A stretch of 38,940 nt of DNA, taken from positions 1 to 38,940 of the forward strand of contig JAABSF010000002.1 of NCBI GenBank assembly GCA_011390535.1. Reading direction: 5' to 3'. Positions 1-9,846 of this stretch are shown piece after piece (within the stretch, counting starts at the first letter, position 1; each line of letters starts with the position of its first letter). The notes under the pieces are model-generated. The model did no database searches and was not told the origin of the DNA. It saw only the letters and a program-made list of their open reading frames with translations. Source of the stretch: Deltaproteobacteria bacterium (GTDB taxonomy: Bacteria; Myxococcota_A; Polyangia; HGW-17; SLPX01). A program made the position numbers and the translations under genes.

Positions 1-1041
1 GAGATCGAAGCTTACCGAGAGAGCGCAGAAGAACGGGTCAGACAACTTGAAGAAGCAATCTCGGAGGCGGTGAGAGAGAAACATATTATTCGAGAGTCCC
101 TTGAATATCGAATTGAGCAGGTACAAAGGTCGGCCGTTCAAGAGATAAATGCGTTTAGGGTGAGGATGGAAAAGGAGAGAGAGGCCCGTATACAGGCGGA
201 AGAACGGCTGGAAAATGAAATAGCCATACGGGTTTCTTTAGAGAAGCAGCTATCGGAGAGCATGGCTGAAGAGGCTGAAGTTACAAGAGAGCGAGAGAAC
301 CTTGTCTATGAATTGAGCCGGGAAAAAGCAGCTCGGGCTAGGCTTGAAGGTCGGATAAAAGACATGACTCAAGGAGTCGAAACACCGGCTTCTTTAGTTA
401 ACGCAGAGAAGATGCAGGATCTCGAGACGAGGCTGGGAGCTGTTCAAATCGAGCTAAGCGCGGCGTTAGAGAGGGCTGATAGAGAGGAAAGGCTCAGGGT
501 TCAAAGTGATTTGAAAATGGAGGGGTTGGAGCAGGAAAAGAACTCTATACGTCGTCTACTGGGTGAAGCACGCAGTGTTCTTGGTGCTCGTGAACAGGAG
601 CTCGCAGAAGCTCGTAGAGCCATTGCTTTTAAGGAAGATGAAATACAAGAGCATAAAAGAAATCTGAAGACATCGAAAGAGCATATAAAGGAAAAAGATG
701 GTGTACTGAAGACCTTGCGGAAAGATCTTTTTGCGGCGAAAGATGCCGTTGTAAAAGCAGAGAAAGAAAAAGCGGCTGCTATAGCCTCGTTTAGAAGAGA
801 TTTGGTGAGAGTTGAACAGGCATACGGTGCTACACTGCATCATTTGAAGATGGAGCTGGAGGTTAGAGCCGATGAGATGGAAGAGGCCGTGCGCCAGTTA
901 GAGCAAGGAGAAGGGATTATCTGGGAACTTCGTGATGAGGCAACCAGGAATGCTGCAAGGTTGGCCGCGAGCCTGGACGCCTTGAAGCAAAAAGAAATTT
1001 TGATTGAGGAGCTACGAGAGAGTTTAGGAGAGAGCCCATAG
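1..1041 (+). CDS. Coiled-coil protein, 5' end outside window
   Basis: The reading frame is open from base 1 to the TAG at 1039-1041, so this is the C-terminal 346 residues of a longer protein. A GTG at position 70 is in frame but has no convincing ribosome binding site, and the residues before it are also coiled-coil in character, so I do not take it as the start. The whole visible part is charged and rich in Glu, Arg, Lys, Ala and Leu, with almost no Pro or Gly, as expected for a long continuous coiled coil. No catalytic domain, signal peptide or membrane segment is visible. It converges on the helix-hairpin-helix gene with only nine bases between stop codons. Function unknown; structural or scaffolding is an inference from composition alone. 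Confidence 0.85.
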   Translation, partial: EIEAYRESAEERVRQLEEAISEAVREKHIIRESLEYRIEQVQRSAVQEINAFRVRMEKEREARIQAEERLENEIAIRVSLEKQLSESMAEEAEVTRERENLVYELSREKAARARLEGRIKDMTQGVETPASLVNAEKMQDLETRLGAVQIELSAALERADREERLRVQSDLKMEGLEQEKNSIRRLLGEARSVLGAREQELAEARRAIAFKEDEIQEHKRNLKTSKEHIKEKDGVLKTLRKDLFAAKDAVVKAEKEKAAAIASFRRDLVRVEQAYGATLHHLKMELEVRADEMEEAVRQLEQGEGIIWELRDEATRNAARLAASLDALKQKEILIEELRESLGESP

Positions 1042-1050
1042 GGTGTGTTT

Positions 1051-1437
1051 TCAGGTCTTTGGACGGTTTGGATTTTTGCTCACGGAGTGTGTAGATTTTT
1101 TGGTTTTTGGTTTTGCTTTTCTAATTGTGGTGGGGCCGGTGACCGTTATGTGTTTTTTGAGTTTTTGAAATGTGCTGCGGCCGATGCCCTTGATTTTGGT
1201 AATATCCTTTGCTTGTCTGAATGGGTGAGCCTTTCGATGTTGAATTATCGCTTTGGCTCGGCTGCGACCTATGTAAGGAAGTATCGTTAACTTACTCAAC
1301 GGGGCTGTGTTTATGTTGCAGACTCCGGCTATTGGGTGGGGCTTTCGGGGAATAGTTCTCTTAGCGCCGCTTGCCGATGTTGCTAAGGCCGTCACAAAAA
1401 TTGCCATGAGCAGACTCGTGTTTACTACTTTTTTCAT
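1051..1437 (-). CDS. Secreted helix-hairpin-helix (ComEA-like) protein
   Basis: This 128-residue protein has an N-terminal Sec signal peptide (MKK, a hydrophobic stretch, likely cleavage near SASGA, about residue 24). It is followed by a helix-hairpin-helix pair at about residues 38-98, with CNINTAP, the hairpin LPYIGRSRA and the second hairpin IKGIGRSTF. This is the ComEA C-terminal fold, which binds double-stranded DNA without sequence specificity. The tail is basic (KAKPKTKKS), consistent with nucleic-acid contact. The ATG has a GGAG ribosome binding site six bases upstream. In competence systems ComEA captures DNA in the periplasm, but no other competence gene is adjacent; the MBL lipoprotein at 21.4 kb is only ComEC-like. 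I am confident in the fold and export, not in a transformation role. Confidence 0.8.
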   Translation of the reverse strand: MKKVVNTSLLMAIFVTALATSASGAKRTIPRKPHPIAGVCNINTAPLSKLTILPYIGRSRAKAIIQHRKAHPFRQAKDITKIKGIGRSTFQKLKKHITVTGPTTIRKAKPKTKKSTHSVSKNPNRPKT

Positions 1438-1548
1438 TTTTTTCTCCTTCTTGTTGTTTGCGGTTTAGAGGTGTTTCGGCACCTTTTTTCCGCGGTTTGG
1501 TTTAAGGGGTGCGTGTTGGTGGTAATCCAAATAACCCCATGAAAACAT

Positions 1549-1827
1549 TTACATATTAGCTGAATCGAAGACACTTCTTTCGTGTCTGTGCTCCTGTAAG
1601 GAGACAGTGTCGTTTGACGGAGACTCTGTTCCTGTATCTTCTCGGTCTTTTCTTTTGTGGTTACGAACATGCAACCGTCCGTTTACAGGCATTGCGTCAA
1701 GGCGGACGTTTATTGATCCGTCTTGGTTGACAAAGCCTATTCCAATGCGGACCCAACGGTTTTTAGCACCTTCTCGTTCTACGATTGTGTAGATTGCCTT
1801 TAACTGGACTCCGGTTTCTTGTGACAT
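1549..1827 (-). CDS. Small conserved protein of unknown function
   Basis: This is a 92-residue protein. The N-terminal 55 residues (AIYTIVERE, WVRIG, FVNQDGSINVRLDAMPVNG, LHVR) match a short family I recall as widespread in myxobacteria and relatives, where it occurs as a stand-alone hypothetical protein. The pattern suggests a small all-beta fold. The last 35 residues are polar and look disordered. The start is secure: ATG at 1825-1827 with GGAG seven bases upstream. A second same-strand reading frame (1434-1670) overlaps its 3' end but has low-complexity content and no good ribosome binding site, so I treat that as a shadow. No function can be assigned; the family recognition is from memory, not a search. 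Confidence 0.7.
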   Translation of the reverse strand: MSQETGVQLKAIYTIVEREGAKNRWVRIGIGFVNQDGSINVRLDAMPVNGRLHVRNHKRKDREDTGTESPSNDTVSLQEHRHERSVFDSANM

Positions 1828-2091
1828 TTGAAAGACTCCTATGGATTTGAAGGTTTAATTTATGAGATGGTGTCATATGCACAGAACATGCCAGGCACAA
1901 AACCGTGTGTTTTTAGATACTTAGAGGGTTTTTGTATTTTGGCTTACATGACAGGTTTGTTTTGTTATGGTGGGTATCCCCTACGAGCATTTCCAGGATC
2001 ATGGTTGTAAAGGGTCAGCGATTTCGGTAAAGCCCTTGGTTTTGATTATTGTTCATGTAGGGTGAGATGAAATGGTGTTTTGAGTGACGGA

Positions 2092-3924
2092 TTAATTGAC
2101 AGGAATGATAGGCTTGGCGGCTATAAAGGGGATTTCCAGGTAAAACAAATCATCGGCTGATGTTTTTAGGTAGCTGTCCCAAAATCCTGGAGCGTCCACA
2201 GTACCCAGCTTTTCCGCCTCAAGATCCCGGTTCATGTCCATCATGGTGACCTCACCGCCCAAGAAAAAAAGATCCTGGCCGACGGGATCAATGGACAAGA
2301 GGCTGGTTTCGAGTCTGTGTGCCGATGCTATCATTGCTGATTCACATGCATCTTCAAGACACCCCTCCGGTTGCTGTATTTCAGAACAGATGATTTTATC
2401 AATGCTTGTACACGCCCTCTCAGTGTCAGTGGAATTGCCTGATAATAAGTGCTCCAGACCGGAAAGAACACTGGGGATGGATGCTCCGAGGTAATGAGAA
2501 TTAAGCACTTGTAGTAAAAGCCGACCGGGTCTAATGGAAAAACCATGTTCTTCAAATAAGAGCACCATTGGAGATGATGGTTCTTTTTCGATGAGAATTG
2601 AATTCGCCCTTGTTATCGGCGCTCCGATACTTTGAATGTCAACGGATGGCATGCCGAAGGCGTCGTAAAAGCGGGCGGTTTTCAAAACATGATCAGCCAC
2701 CCATTGTCCCGGCACACCGATACTTCGAAAGCTCATCATTGAATAGATGGTGAACCTTAATAAGGCGGAACTCTCCGTTTGTGCGAGTGCTTTTAGCTTT
2801 GCTGTGGATTCCTCTCTGCAGACGCTCTCCTGGAGTATTTTGTCCAGAGAGGGTGAATTGCCTTCTGTCCATCCGGTACGACACCGCGCGACTTTTTGTC
2901 CGCGGAGATCTTCAATTTTTAACCCCAACTCATTGGTAGGGGTGGTGTTTCCGCAGGTGAGATCTTCCGGGTCTGTTTCAGGGTTTTCCAAAGCGCTTTG
3001 GAGGCAATCCAAAAAGCTCTCGGCACACCCGTAATCACATTCTCCCATGAATGTCCACGGGCGGAGGGCTGTCATTATTTGTTCGCCTCCGTTTTCTCCG
3101 GAAGGCAGGACTACTTCTGAACGAACTTCGTACAAATCTGAAGGGTTTGGGACCAGATCGTGCATAATGATTATGGTCTGGAGGAAAGCATTTGGTTTTA
3201 GAGCATTTTCTCTGATTTCTTTGCAACCAAATGTTTCTTTTTTTCCCTCATCGTTTTTTGATAGTATGGTTACCGCATATGAAGATAAGAGTGGAAGGAA
3301 CCCGAAAACAGCATTATCTTGCAATGATTCCAGAGTTCTGACTTTTTCGGCTATTATTGGATCGGACATTTCCAGTTCAGAGCATGTTCTGCCCAAATAG
3401 AGCGAAGCTTGTATTTGTTTCAGATCTTCAGGGTTATGCATCCCTTCGTAATCTGTAAAAACAATGAGGGATCCGAAACCGGCATCACTCACGGCGACAT
3501 TATATCTAACCAATGGCGCAGACTCTGCTGTGACATCCACATCAAAAAAGGATTCTTCATAACCTGCCATTAAAAGCATTGTGGCTATTCCATTTTGGTC
3601 TGTGACCGCTTTAGGCTGAGCAAGTGTGGAGCCTCCTGTTTCTCCCCGCATGGCGAAGAGAATTTCCTCGCCGGCCAAAGGATCGCTTGTGTGATCTGTA
3701 TAACGAACCTTCAGCGTTATGGATTCTCCGGGAACAAGCCCTATGTCTCTACCGGGGGGTGACAGAATCGTAAGTAAATTAGGGCCCGTTATTTCTCCGT
3801 CGGGATCTGGCTGACCAGCTGTGTCTGAGCAGCCAAAAAGGGCTACGCTCAGGCAAAACGTTAAGAAACACAATCGTGCAAAAAATGATTGCAAAGAATT
3901 AGGTAGTGAAATCGATCCGTCCAT
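2092..3924 (-). CDS. Large lipoprotein with Ig-like (Big_1-type) domain
   Basis: This 610-residue protein begins with a lipoprotein signal whose lipobox LFGC places the lipidated Cys near residue 32. A short acidic linker follows, then an immunoglobulin-like domain at roughly residues 48-150: TILSPPG, VPGESITLKVRYTD, PLAGEEILFAM, AVTDQNGIATMLLMAG. This is the bacterial Big_1/invasin-type repeat, including the typical TDxxGxA motif. The remaining 450 residues contain many cysteines (for example CDYGCAESFLDC) and resemble no enzyme I know. The annotated ATG has no clear ribosome binding site; a TTG nearer the hydrophobic stretch is an alternative. It is divergent from the mre operon, separated by 271 bases. 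Likely an outer-membrane or surface lipoprotein; adhesion would be a guess. Confidence 0.75.
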   Translation of the reverse strand: MDGSISLPNSLQSFFARLCFLTFCLSVALFGCSDTAGQPDPDGEITGPNLLTILSPPGRDIGLVPGESITLKVRYTDHTSDPLAGEEILFAMRGETGGSTLAQPKAVTDQNGIATMLLMAGYEESFFDVDVTAESAPLVRYNVAVSDAGFGSLIVFTDYEGMHNPEDLKQIQASLYLGRTCSELEMSDPIIAEKVRTLESLQDNAVFGFLPLLSSYAVTILSKNDEGKKETFGCKEIRENALKPNAFLQTIIIMHDLVPNPSDLYEVRSEVVLPSGENGGEQIMTALRPWTFMGECDYGCAESFLDCLQSALENPETDPEDLTCGNTTPTNELGLKIEDLRGQKVARCRTGWTEGNSPSLDKILQESVCREESTAKLKALAQTESSALLRFTIYSMMSFRSIGVPGQWVADHVLKTARFYDAFGMPSVDIQSIGAPITRANSILIEKEPSSPMVLLFEEHGFSIRPGRLLLQVLNSHYLGASIPSVLSGLEHLLSGNSTDTERACTSIDKIICSEIQQPEGCLEDACESAMIASAHRLETSLLSIDPVGQDLFFLGGEVTMMDMNRDLEAEKLGTVDAPGFWDSYLKTSADDLFYLEIPFIAAKPIIPVN

Positions 3925-4000
3925 GCATTAAGAATACCACAGAGCTTTCCGGAAACAATACCTTAAGGAAATATCACTTTTACAATACCTTTTATTTTGC

Positions 4001-4029
4001 TTGAACTCCCAAAAAGGGGGTGCTAATAG
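4001..4029 (+). promoter_or_regulatory. Candidate sigma70 promoter for mre operon
   Basis: TTGAAC at 4001-4006 and TAATAG at 4024-4029 are separated by 17 bases, with a TG dinucleotide just before the -10 element. It lies about 170 bases upstream of mreB, leaving a long leader. The -10 box is a weak match. Confidence 0.35.
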
Positions 4030-4177
4030 ACTTTGGTCATGAGAACAGCTCTGTTATTGGTAACCGTAGTGTTATAAAATGTCTTTTTTTCCAGTAATAG
4101 GGTTCAAAAATTATTGATTTCGGGTTTATACGTGCTTTTTATTGCAGTTTAGATTTTCCTTGGCGAAAAGTGCGTAG

Positions 4178-5230
<1,053 letters not shown>

Positions 5231-5330
5231 CTCTGCTCTGCCTTGACTCATGTTCAGGCTCTCGCCTTGCTAGGTTGGGGAATGCCTGCTACCCTGTTTT
5301 TCCTGAAAGAGAGAGGTTTGTCTGGTTGCC

Positions 5331-6245
5331 ATGGTCTTTGTAATACTTTCAAGAAAGGCCCGGGAGTTGGTTCTTTGTGTTCTGCTCTTAACCCTCCCGG
5401 TGATTTTTCTTTATTCGAACATAAAGAAGCCTTCTGAAATAAACTCCTTTGATCGTGTGATTCTTAAAATATCCGCGCCTATTCAGCAGGCATCGGTTGC
5501 GGTTTTCAGGCGGGTTCTAGCGGTCTGGCAAGACTATCTTTATCTTGTAAAGTTGCGTGCCGAGAACAAAAAAATAAGAAGTGAAAATAAAATATTGAGG
5601 GCAAATAACAGAATCTTAACTGCCTGGGCCGCGCGTGGCCGAAAACTCGAGAGGATGCTTAATTTTAAAAAAGATTCGCCTGCGGAGATGCTGGCGGCAA
5701 AAGTGATCGGTCGTTCTGTGTCGCCCTATTTTAGAGTCGTCCGTATACGCATTGATCGAGGAGATAAGGAGGTTGCTCCGGGGATGCCTGTTGTCGTACC
5801 GGAAGGTGTTGTTGGGCGCATACACAGGGTTTTCGGTGAGTATTCCGATGTTTTGCTCTCTGTAGATCCTTCTAGCCGGATAGATGTTGTGGATTCAAGG
5901 ACAGGTTCCCGTGGTATTTTAAAGGGGAGCGGAGATCAAAAAGGATACACTGCAAGAATAGATTATCTTTTAAGACAAGATGAGGTTCAGGTAGGGGATC
6001 AGGTGGTAACATCAGGGATGGGAGATCTGTTTCCGAAAGATCTTCCCGTAGGGACTATTGTGAAGGTCTTGAAGAAAAGCTATGGCCTTTACCAAGAGGT
6101 AGTAGTCAAACCGGCAGTGGATTTTTCAAGAATAACGAAAGTCATGGTGGTGATTTCTCCACCACCACCGCCGGATCCTACAGCTCCGAAAAAAGGGCAC
6201 CGAAGAACAAGAAAGTCGAGAGTAGGGTTGAGACCTTATGATTGA
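5331..6245 (+). CDS. mreC: Rod shape-determining protein MreC
   Basis: MreC is a bitopic periplasmic scaffold that connects MreB filaments with MreD and PBP2. The protein has 304 residues with one N-terminal membrane segment (about residues 13-29). A coiled coil follows at about 65-105 (LRAENKKIRSENKILRANN), and then the paired beta domains typical of MreC: AAKVIGRSVSPYFRVVRIRIDRG, GMPVVVPEGVVGRI, VQVGDQVVTSG and FPKDLPVGTIVKV. The C-terminus carries a PPPPPDP stretch and a basic tail (HRRTRKSR), a little longer than many homologs. GAGAGAGG lies upstream of the ATG. It sits between mreB and mreD in one operon. Confidence 0.97.
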   Translation: MVFVILSRKARELVLCVLLLTLPVIFLYSNIKKPSEINSFDRVILKISAPIQQASVAVFRRVLAVWQDYLYLVKLRAENKKIRSENKILRANNRILTAWAARGRKLERMLNFKKDSPAEMLAAKVIGRSVSPYFRVVRIRIDRGDKEVAPGMPVVVPEGVVGRIHRVFGEYSDVLLSVDPSSRIDVVDSRTGSRGILKGSGDQKGYTARIDYLLRQDEVQVGDQVVTSGMGDLFPKDLPVGTIVKVLKKSYGLYQEVVVKPAVDFSRITKVMVVISPPPPPDPTAPKKGHRRTRKSRVGLRPYD

Positions 6246-6305
6246 CACAAATTTTTTGAGCAAACTGGTTATGTATTTTGTTTTTGTAAAGGATGCGGGA
6301 AGTAA

Positions 6306-6824
6306 ATGAATCGAAGGCATTTAGTTCTTTTTATTGAAGGGTATCTCGGGTTGGTGCTTTTAGCCCCCCTGAATCACCTGTTGCCTTGGAAGATACCCTT
6401 TCCTGATCTGGTTTTGTTGACGGTTCTTTATACAGCGCTGGCCGTAAAGGGCAGTTTTGCCGCAGGGGCCGCGGTGGCAGTTGGGCTGGGTTATTTGGCC
6501 GATTTGTTTACCGGGGCACCAAAGGGACTTTACAGCTTAACCTTGGGCATTTGTTATTTTACGGTGCGATCCATGAGCGCTCGACTCTATGTGAGAGGAA
6601 AGATCTCCCAGGTGATGGTGGCGTTTTTTGTTGCAATGGGGGTGGGGGTTTTGCAGGCGGTTATGACAGCATTTATTGGTGAGTACTCTTTTTTTCCACT
6701 TTTGAAATCGGCTTTCGGTGGAGCTGTAGCCACGGCCCTTTGTTCTCCGTTTGTTTTTTGGGTATTATGGTCCATGGATCGTAAGGTGGCGCCGGAGATA
6801 ATTTTTGAAGGATTTTTTAGATGA
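6306..6824 (+). CDS. mreD: Rod shape-determining membrane protein MreD
   Basis: A 172-residue, almost entirely hydrophobic protein with five or so predicted membrane helices. MreD-type features are LLAPLNHLLPWKIPFPDLVLL near the start and the central YLADLFTGAPKGLYSLTLGICYF, which corresponds to the conserved D-x-x-x-G-x-x-G region of the family. Position between mreC and mrdA agrees. Its TGA overlaps the next ATG (ATGA at 6821-6824), indicating translational coupling with the transpeptidase gene. GGGAAG lies just ahead of the ATG. MreD sequences diverge quickly, so the call leans on context as well as sequence. Confidence 0.93.
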   Translation: MNRRHLVLFIEGYLGLVLLAPLNHLLPWKIPFPDLVLLTVLYTALAVKGSFAAGAAVAVGLGYLADLFTGAPKGLYSLTLGICYFTVRSMSARLYVRGKISQVMVAFFVAMGVGVLQAVMTAFIGEYSFFPLLKSAFGGAVATALCSPFVFWVLWSMDRKVAPEIIFEGFFR

Positions 6825-8692
6825 TTGGCAGTGGATCACAAGACATAGGTTTCGGAAAGAGGTCGCACTATTTAGTGGCAGTGGTATCGGTCTTTTTCTT
6901 TTTATTGGGCGCCAGACTCTTTCATTTACAGGTTATTGAAGGCGCAGAATATCAAAGGAAAGCTGAGAATAATTTTATTCACAGGGTTGTCCTCTCACCG
7001 GTAAGAGGGCTGATTAAAGATCGAAACGGCAGGGTTTTGGTACATAATCGGCCTAGTTACAATGTTTACATTATCCCTAGGTTTTTCACCGAGAGTGCTT
7101 TTGATAATCTAAAGAGACATCTTGGGTTGGATGACGAACAGATCAACTACATAGACAATAAAATCATAAAAGCGCAAGGGGAGAAGCGGTTTTTTTCTCT
7201 TCTCGCCGTGAGAGACATAGGCAGAGATGAGCTCGCGAAGTTGGAGACCAATATGCATCAAATGCCTGGTGTCAGGGTTGTTTCCGAGACCAGGCGCGTC
7301 TATCCCCACGGCCCCCTGGCCGCACATGTGCTGGGTTATCTCAATGAAGTGTCAGGCAGTGAGATTGAGAGGCTTAAGGGTTATCGACCCGGCGACAAGA
7401 TTGGCAGATACGGTGTAGAGAGGCGATGGGAGTTCTATCTGCGCGGGATTCCAGGTATGGAGTCTTTTGTAGTGAACGCAAGCGGTCAACGTAAAGATGA
7501 AAATGTACAGAACAAGCTTCTTGGTCCTCTATCCAAGCGGCGGGAGGATGCGCGTCCGGGTTATCATTTAGTTCTGACGATAGATGCCGATGTACAGAAG
7601 AGCGCCGAAAGAGCTCTGCGGTGGCATGATTCCGGTGCGGCTGTTGTGCTGGAAGCAAAAACGGGACGAGTGTTGGCCATGGCATCAAAGCCCAGTTTTG
7701 ATCCGAATGTGTTGAGTGGACGGCTCTCTCAAGAGCAAGCTCGCGCACTTTATGATAACCCTTATAATCCGATGTTGGATAAAGTTCTTCAAGGGAGTTA
7801 CTTCCCTGGGTCAACTTACAAAGTCATTCCGGCAATAGCTGCTTTAGAGGAGCGACTGGTAGACACATCTGAAGAGCTTTTTTGTAAAAAATACCACGAA
7901 TATGGGAAGCGGTCTGCCTTTCGTTGTACAAAAATGCATGGACCGATGGATTTATACCGGGCTATTGTACAAAGCTGTAATATCTATTTCTATCACATGG
8001 CCGAGAGGGTTGGGATGGATAGAATGGCACGTTATGCCAGAGATTTTGGTTTGGGGACACCAAGTGGTTTGGGGTTGAACAGCGAACAAGGTGGGTTCAT
8101 TCCGACAAAGGCTTGGTACAACAAGAATATGCCCGGAGGTTTTCGAATAGGTCACACCCTTAACTCGGGTGTCGGGCAGGGTAATGTTACAGTGACACCA
8201 TTACAACTTGCAGTGTTGTTTTCAACCATAGCAAATGGAGGGAAGCTTTATTTGCCTCAGATTGTGGAGAGAATAGAATCCACCGATGGTGAGGTTGTAC
8301 AGGAATTTCCTCCACAAATCAGAAGGCGGGTACAAGTCTCTCAGAAAACACTTCGTTTGATTCGAGAGGCGCTATCAGGTGTTGTCAATCATCCTCTCGG
8401 GACGGCGCATGAAGCTAGGGTCAATGATATCGAAGTAGCCGGTAAGACCGGGACGGCACAGGTAAGAAAAATCGGGAAAGCAAGGCGGGGAGGCAAAGAG
8501 TGGAGAAGGTTTATGGATCATGCCTGGTTTGCAGCCTATGCACCGGTGGGTGATCCGGAGATCGTCGTTGTGGTGTTGGTGGAACACGGCGGAAGCGCGG
8601 CCAAAGTTGCAGCGCCGGAGGCCATAAAAATCATTAGACATTATTTTAAGCAGATCAAGCCTCGGCGCCAACAAAAGGGCGATTCTATTTGA
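6821..8692 (+). CDS. mrdA: Penicillin-binding protein 2 (elongation transpeptidase)
   Basis: PBP2 is the class B transpeptidase that cross-links peptidoglycan during cell elongation in complex with RodA. The 623 residues comprise an N-terminal membrane anchor (about 17-32), the pedestal/dimerisation domain (RGLIKDRNGRVL near 62-73) and the transpeptidase domain. The three active-site motifs are all present: S-T-Y-K with the nucleophile at Ser331, S-C-N at 385-387, and K-T-G at 542-544. The family's FCxxYxxxGxxxFRC pair of cysteines (355 and 369) is also seen. It overlaps mreD by four bases and is followed by rodA, so the elongasome set is complete. Identification secure. Confidence 0.98.
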   Translation: MIGSGSQDIGFGKRSHYLVAVVSVFFFLLGARLFHLQVIEGAEYQRKAENNFIHRVVLSPVRGLIKDRNGRVLVHNRPSYNVYIIPRFFTESAFDNLKRHLGLDDEQINYIDNKIIKAQGEKRFFSLLAVRDIGRDELAKLETNMHQMPGVRVVSETRRVYPHGPLAAHVLGYLNEVSGSEIERLKGYRPGDKIGRYGVERRWEFYLRGIPGMESFVVNASGQRKDENVQNKLLGPLSKRREDARPGYHLVLTIDADVQKSAERALRWHDSGAAVVLEAKTGRVLAMASKPSFDPNVLSGRLSQEQARALYDNPYNPMLDKVLQGSYFPGSTYKVIPAIAALEERLVDTSEELFCKKYHEYGKRSAFRCTKMHGPMDLYRAIVQSCNIYFYHMAERVGMDRMARYARDFGLGTPSGLGLNSEQGGFIPTKAWYNKNMPGGFRIGHTLNSGVGQGNVTVTPLQLAVLFSTIANGGKLYLPQIVERIESTDGEVVQEFPPQIRRRVQVSQKTLRLIREALSGVVNHPLGTAHEARVNDIEVAGKTGTAQVRKIGKARRGGKEWRRFMDHAWFAAYAPVGDPEIVVVVLVEHGGSAAKVAAPEAIKIIRHYFKQIKPRRQQKGDSI

Positions 8693-8722
8693 GTCGACAC
8701 TGCTTTTTGCTCAGGTTTTTGC

Positions 8723-9823
8723 ATGCAAACTTTATTTAGGAGACTTCGAGTTGAGCTTGATTGGACACTATTACTCATTTTGATGTCCATTATTGGGATA
8801 GGTCTGATTAATCTGTACAGTGCCTCGCGGGGTCTTCGTGAGGGGATGTTTTTTCAACAAGTCTATTGGGTGATTTTAGGGTTTTCTGTTTTTCTAGTGG
8901 TAGCGACGATAGACTACAGGCTGTACAATCAGTACGGCTATATTATATATGTTCTAGGGATTTTGACGCTGATATTGGTGGTGCTCATCGGGAGGACGGT
9001 AAAAGGTTCAACTAGATGGCTTGGTTATGGGCCTTTTCAAATCCAACCCTCGGAAATCATGAAGGTAGTGGCTATTATAGCATTGGCAAAATATCTTCAT
9101 AACGAACCTACCCCCGAAGGAAGAAACTTAAAACAGATGGTGATCCCCTTTGGGATAGTGGCTTTGCCCATAGCATTGATTTTGTTGCAACCTGATCTGG
9201 GCACTGGAATGCTGATTTTGCTGATCTTTTTTTCATTGATGCTCATAACGAAGCTCAAGATAAGATCTCTCATTACATTGTTGTCAACGGGGTTTGTGAT
9301 AGTGCCGCTGGTATGGAGCTTCATGCTTAGAGATTATCAAAAGCGGCGAATACTAGTGTTTCTGGACCCATCCTCTGACCCGTCGGGGGCCGGCTGGCAT
9401 TCCAGGCAGTCTATATATGCCATCGGGTCAGGTAGACTTTTTGGAAAAGGATATATGCAAGGAACTCAGCATCAGTTTAAGTTTCTGCCTGAACACTGGA
9501 CGGATTTTCCTTATTCGGTTTGGGCGGAGGAGTGGGGTTTTTTGGGAGCGCTGATTTTGCTCGGGCTTTATTTGTTTCTCATAATATGGTCGATTAGGCT
9601 TGGTGCCAAGGCGAGAGATCGTTTCGGAGCGCTTATTTGCTTCGGAGTGGGAGCCATGTTTTTTTGGCACGTCATTATCAATGTCGGAATGGTTACAGGG
9701 TTGGTGCCTGTCGTTGGTGTTACTCTGCCTTTGTTTTCATATGGGGGGTCTTCCATCCTTACCTTCATGATGGGAGCGGGTTTGTTGATGAGCGTTGGCT
9801 CTCGACGTTATTGGGGTAGCTAA
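8723..9823 (+). CDS. rodA: SEDS peptidoglycan glycosyltransferase RodA
   Basis: RodA polymerises glycan strands from lipid II and works with PBP2. The protein has 366 residues and about ten membrane helices. SEDS hallmarks are GLINLYSASRG in helix 1, the FQIQPSEIMKV motif after helix 3, the LQPDLGTGMLILLIFF stretch containing the essential Asp, FLPEHWTDFPYSVWAEEWGF in the large periplasmic loop, and the C-terminal LPLFSYGGSSILT. It starts 30 bases after mrdA with a modest CAGG ribosome binding site, and ends the conserved part of the operon. Length and motifs are normal for the family. Confidence 0.98.
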   Translation: MQTLFRRLRVELDWTLLLILMSIIGIGLINLYSASRGLREGMFFQQVYWVILGFSVFLVVATIDYRLYNQYGYIIYVLGILTLILVVLIGRTVKGSTRWLGYGPFQIQPSEIMKVVAIIALAKYLHNEPTPEGRNLKQMVIPFGIVALPIALILLQPDLGTGMLILLIFFSLMLITKLKIRSLITLLSTGFVIVPLVWSFMLRDYQKRRILVFLDPSSDPSGAGWHSRQSIYAIGSGRLFGKGYMQGTQHQFKFLPEHWTDFPYSVWAEEWGFLGALILLGLYLFLIIWSIRLGAKARDRFGALICFGVGAMFFWHVIINVGMVTGLVPVVGVTLPLFSYGGSSILTFMMGAGLLMSVGSRRYWGS

Positions 9824-9846
9824 CAAAGAGATCAAGGTTTTAGGTT

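Noticed and set aside
1434-1670. 78-residue minus-strand frame
   Set aside because: Overlaps the well-started small conserved gene in another frame, is polar low-complexity, and lacks a ribosome binding site.
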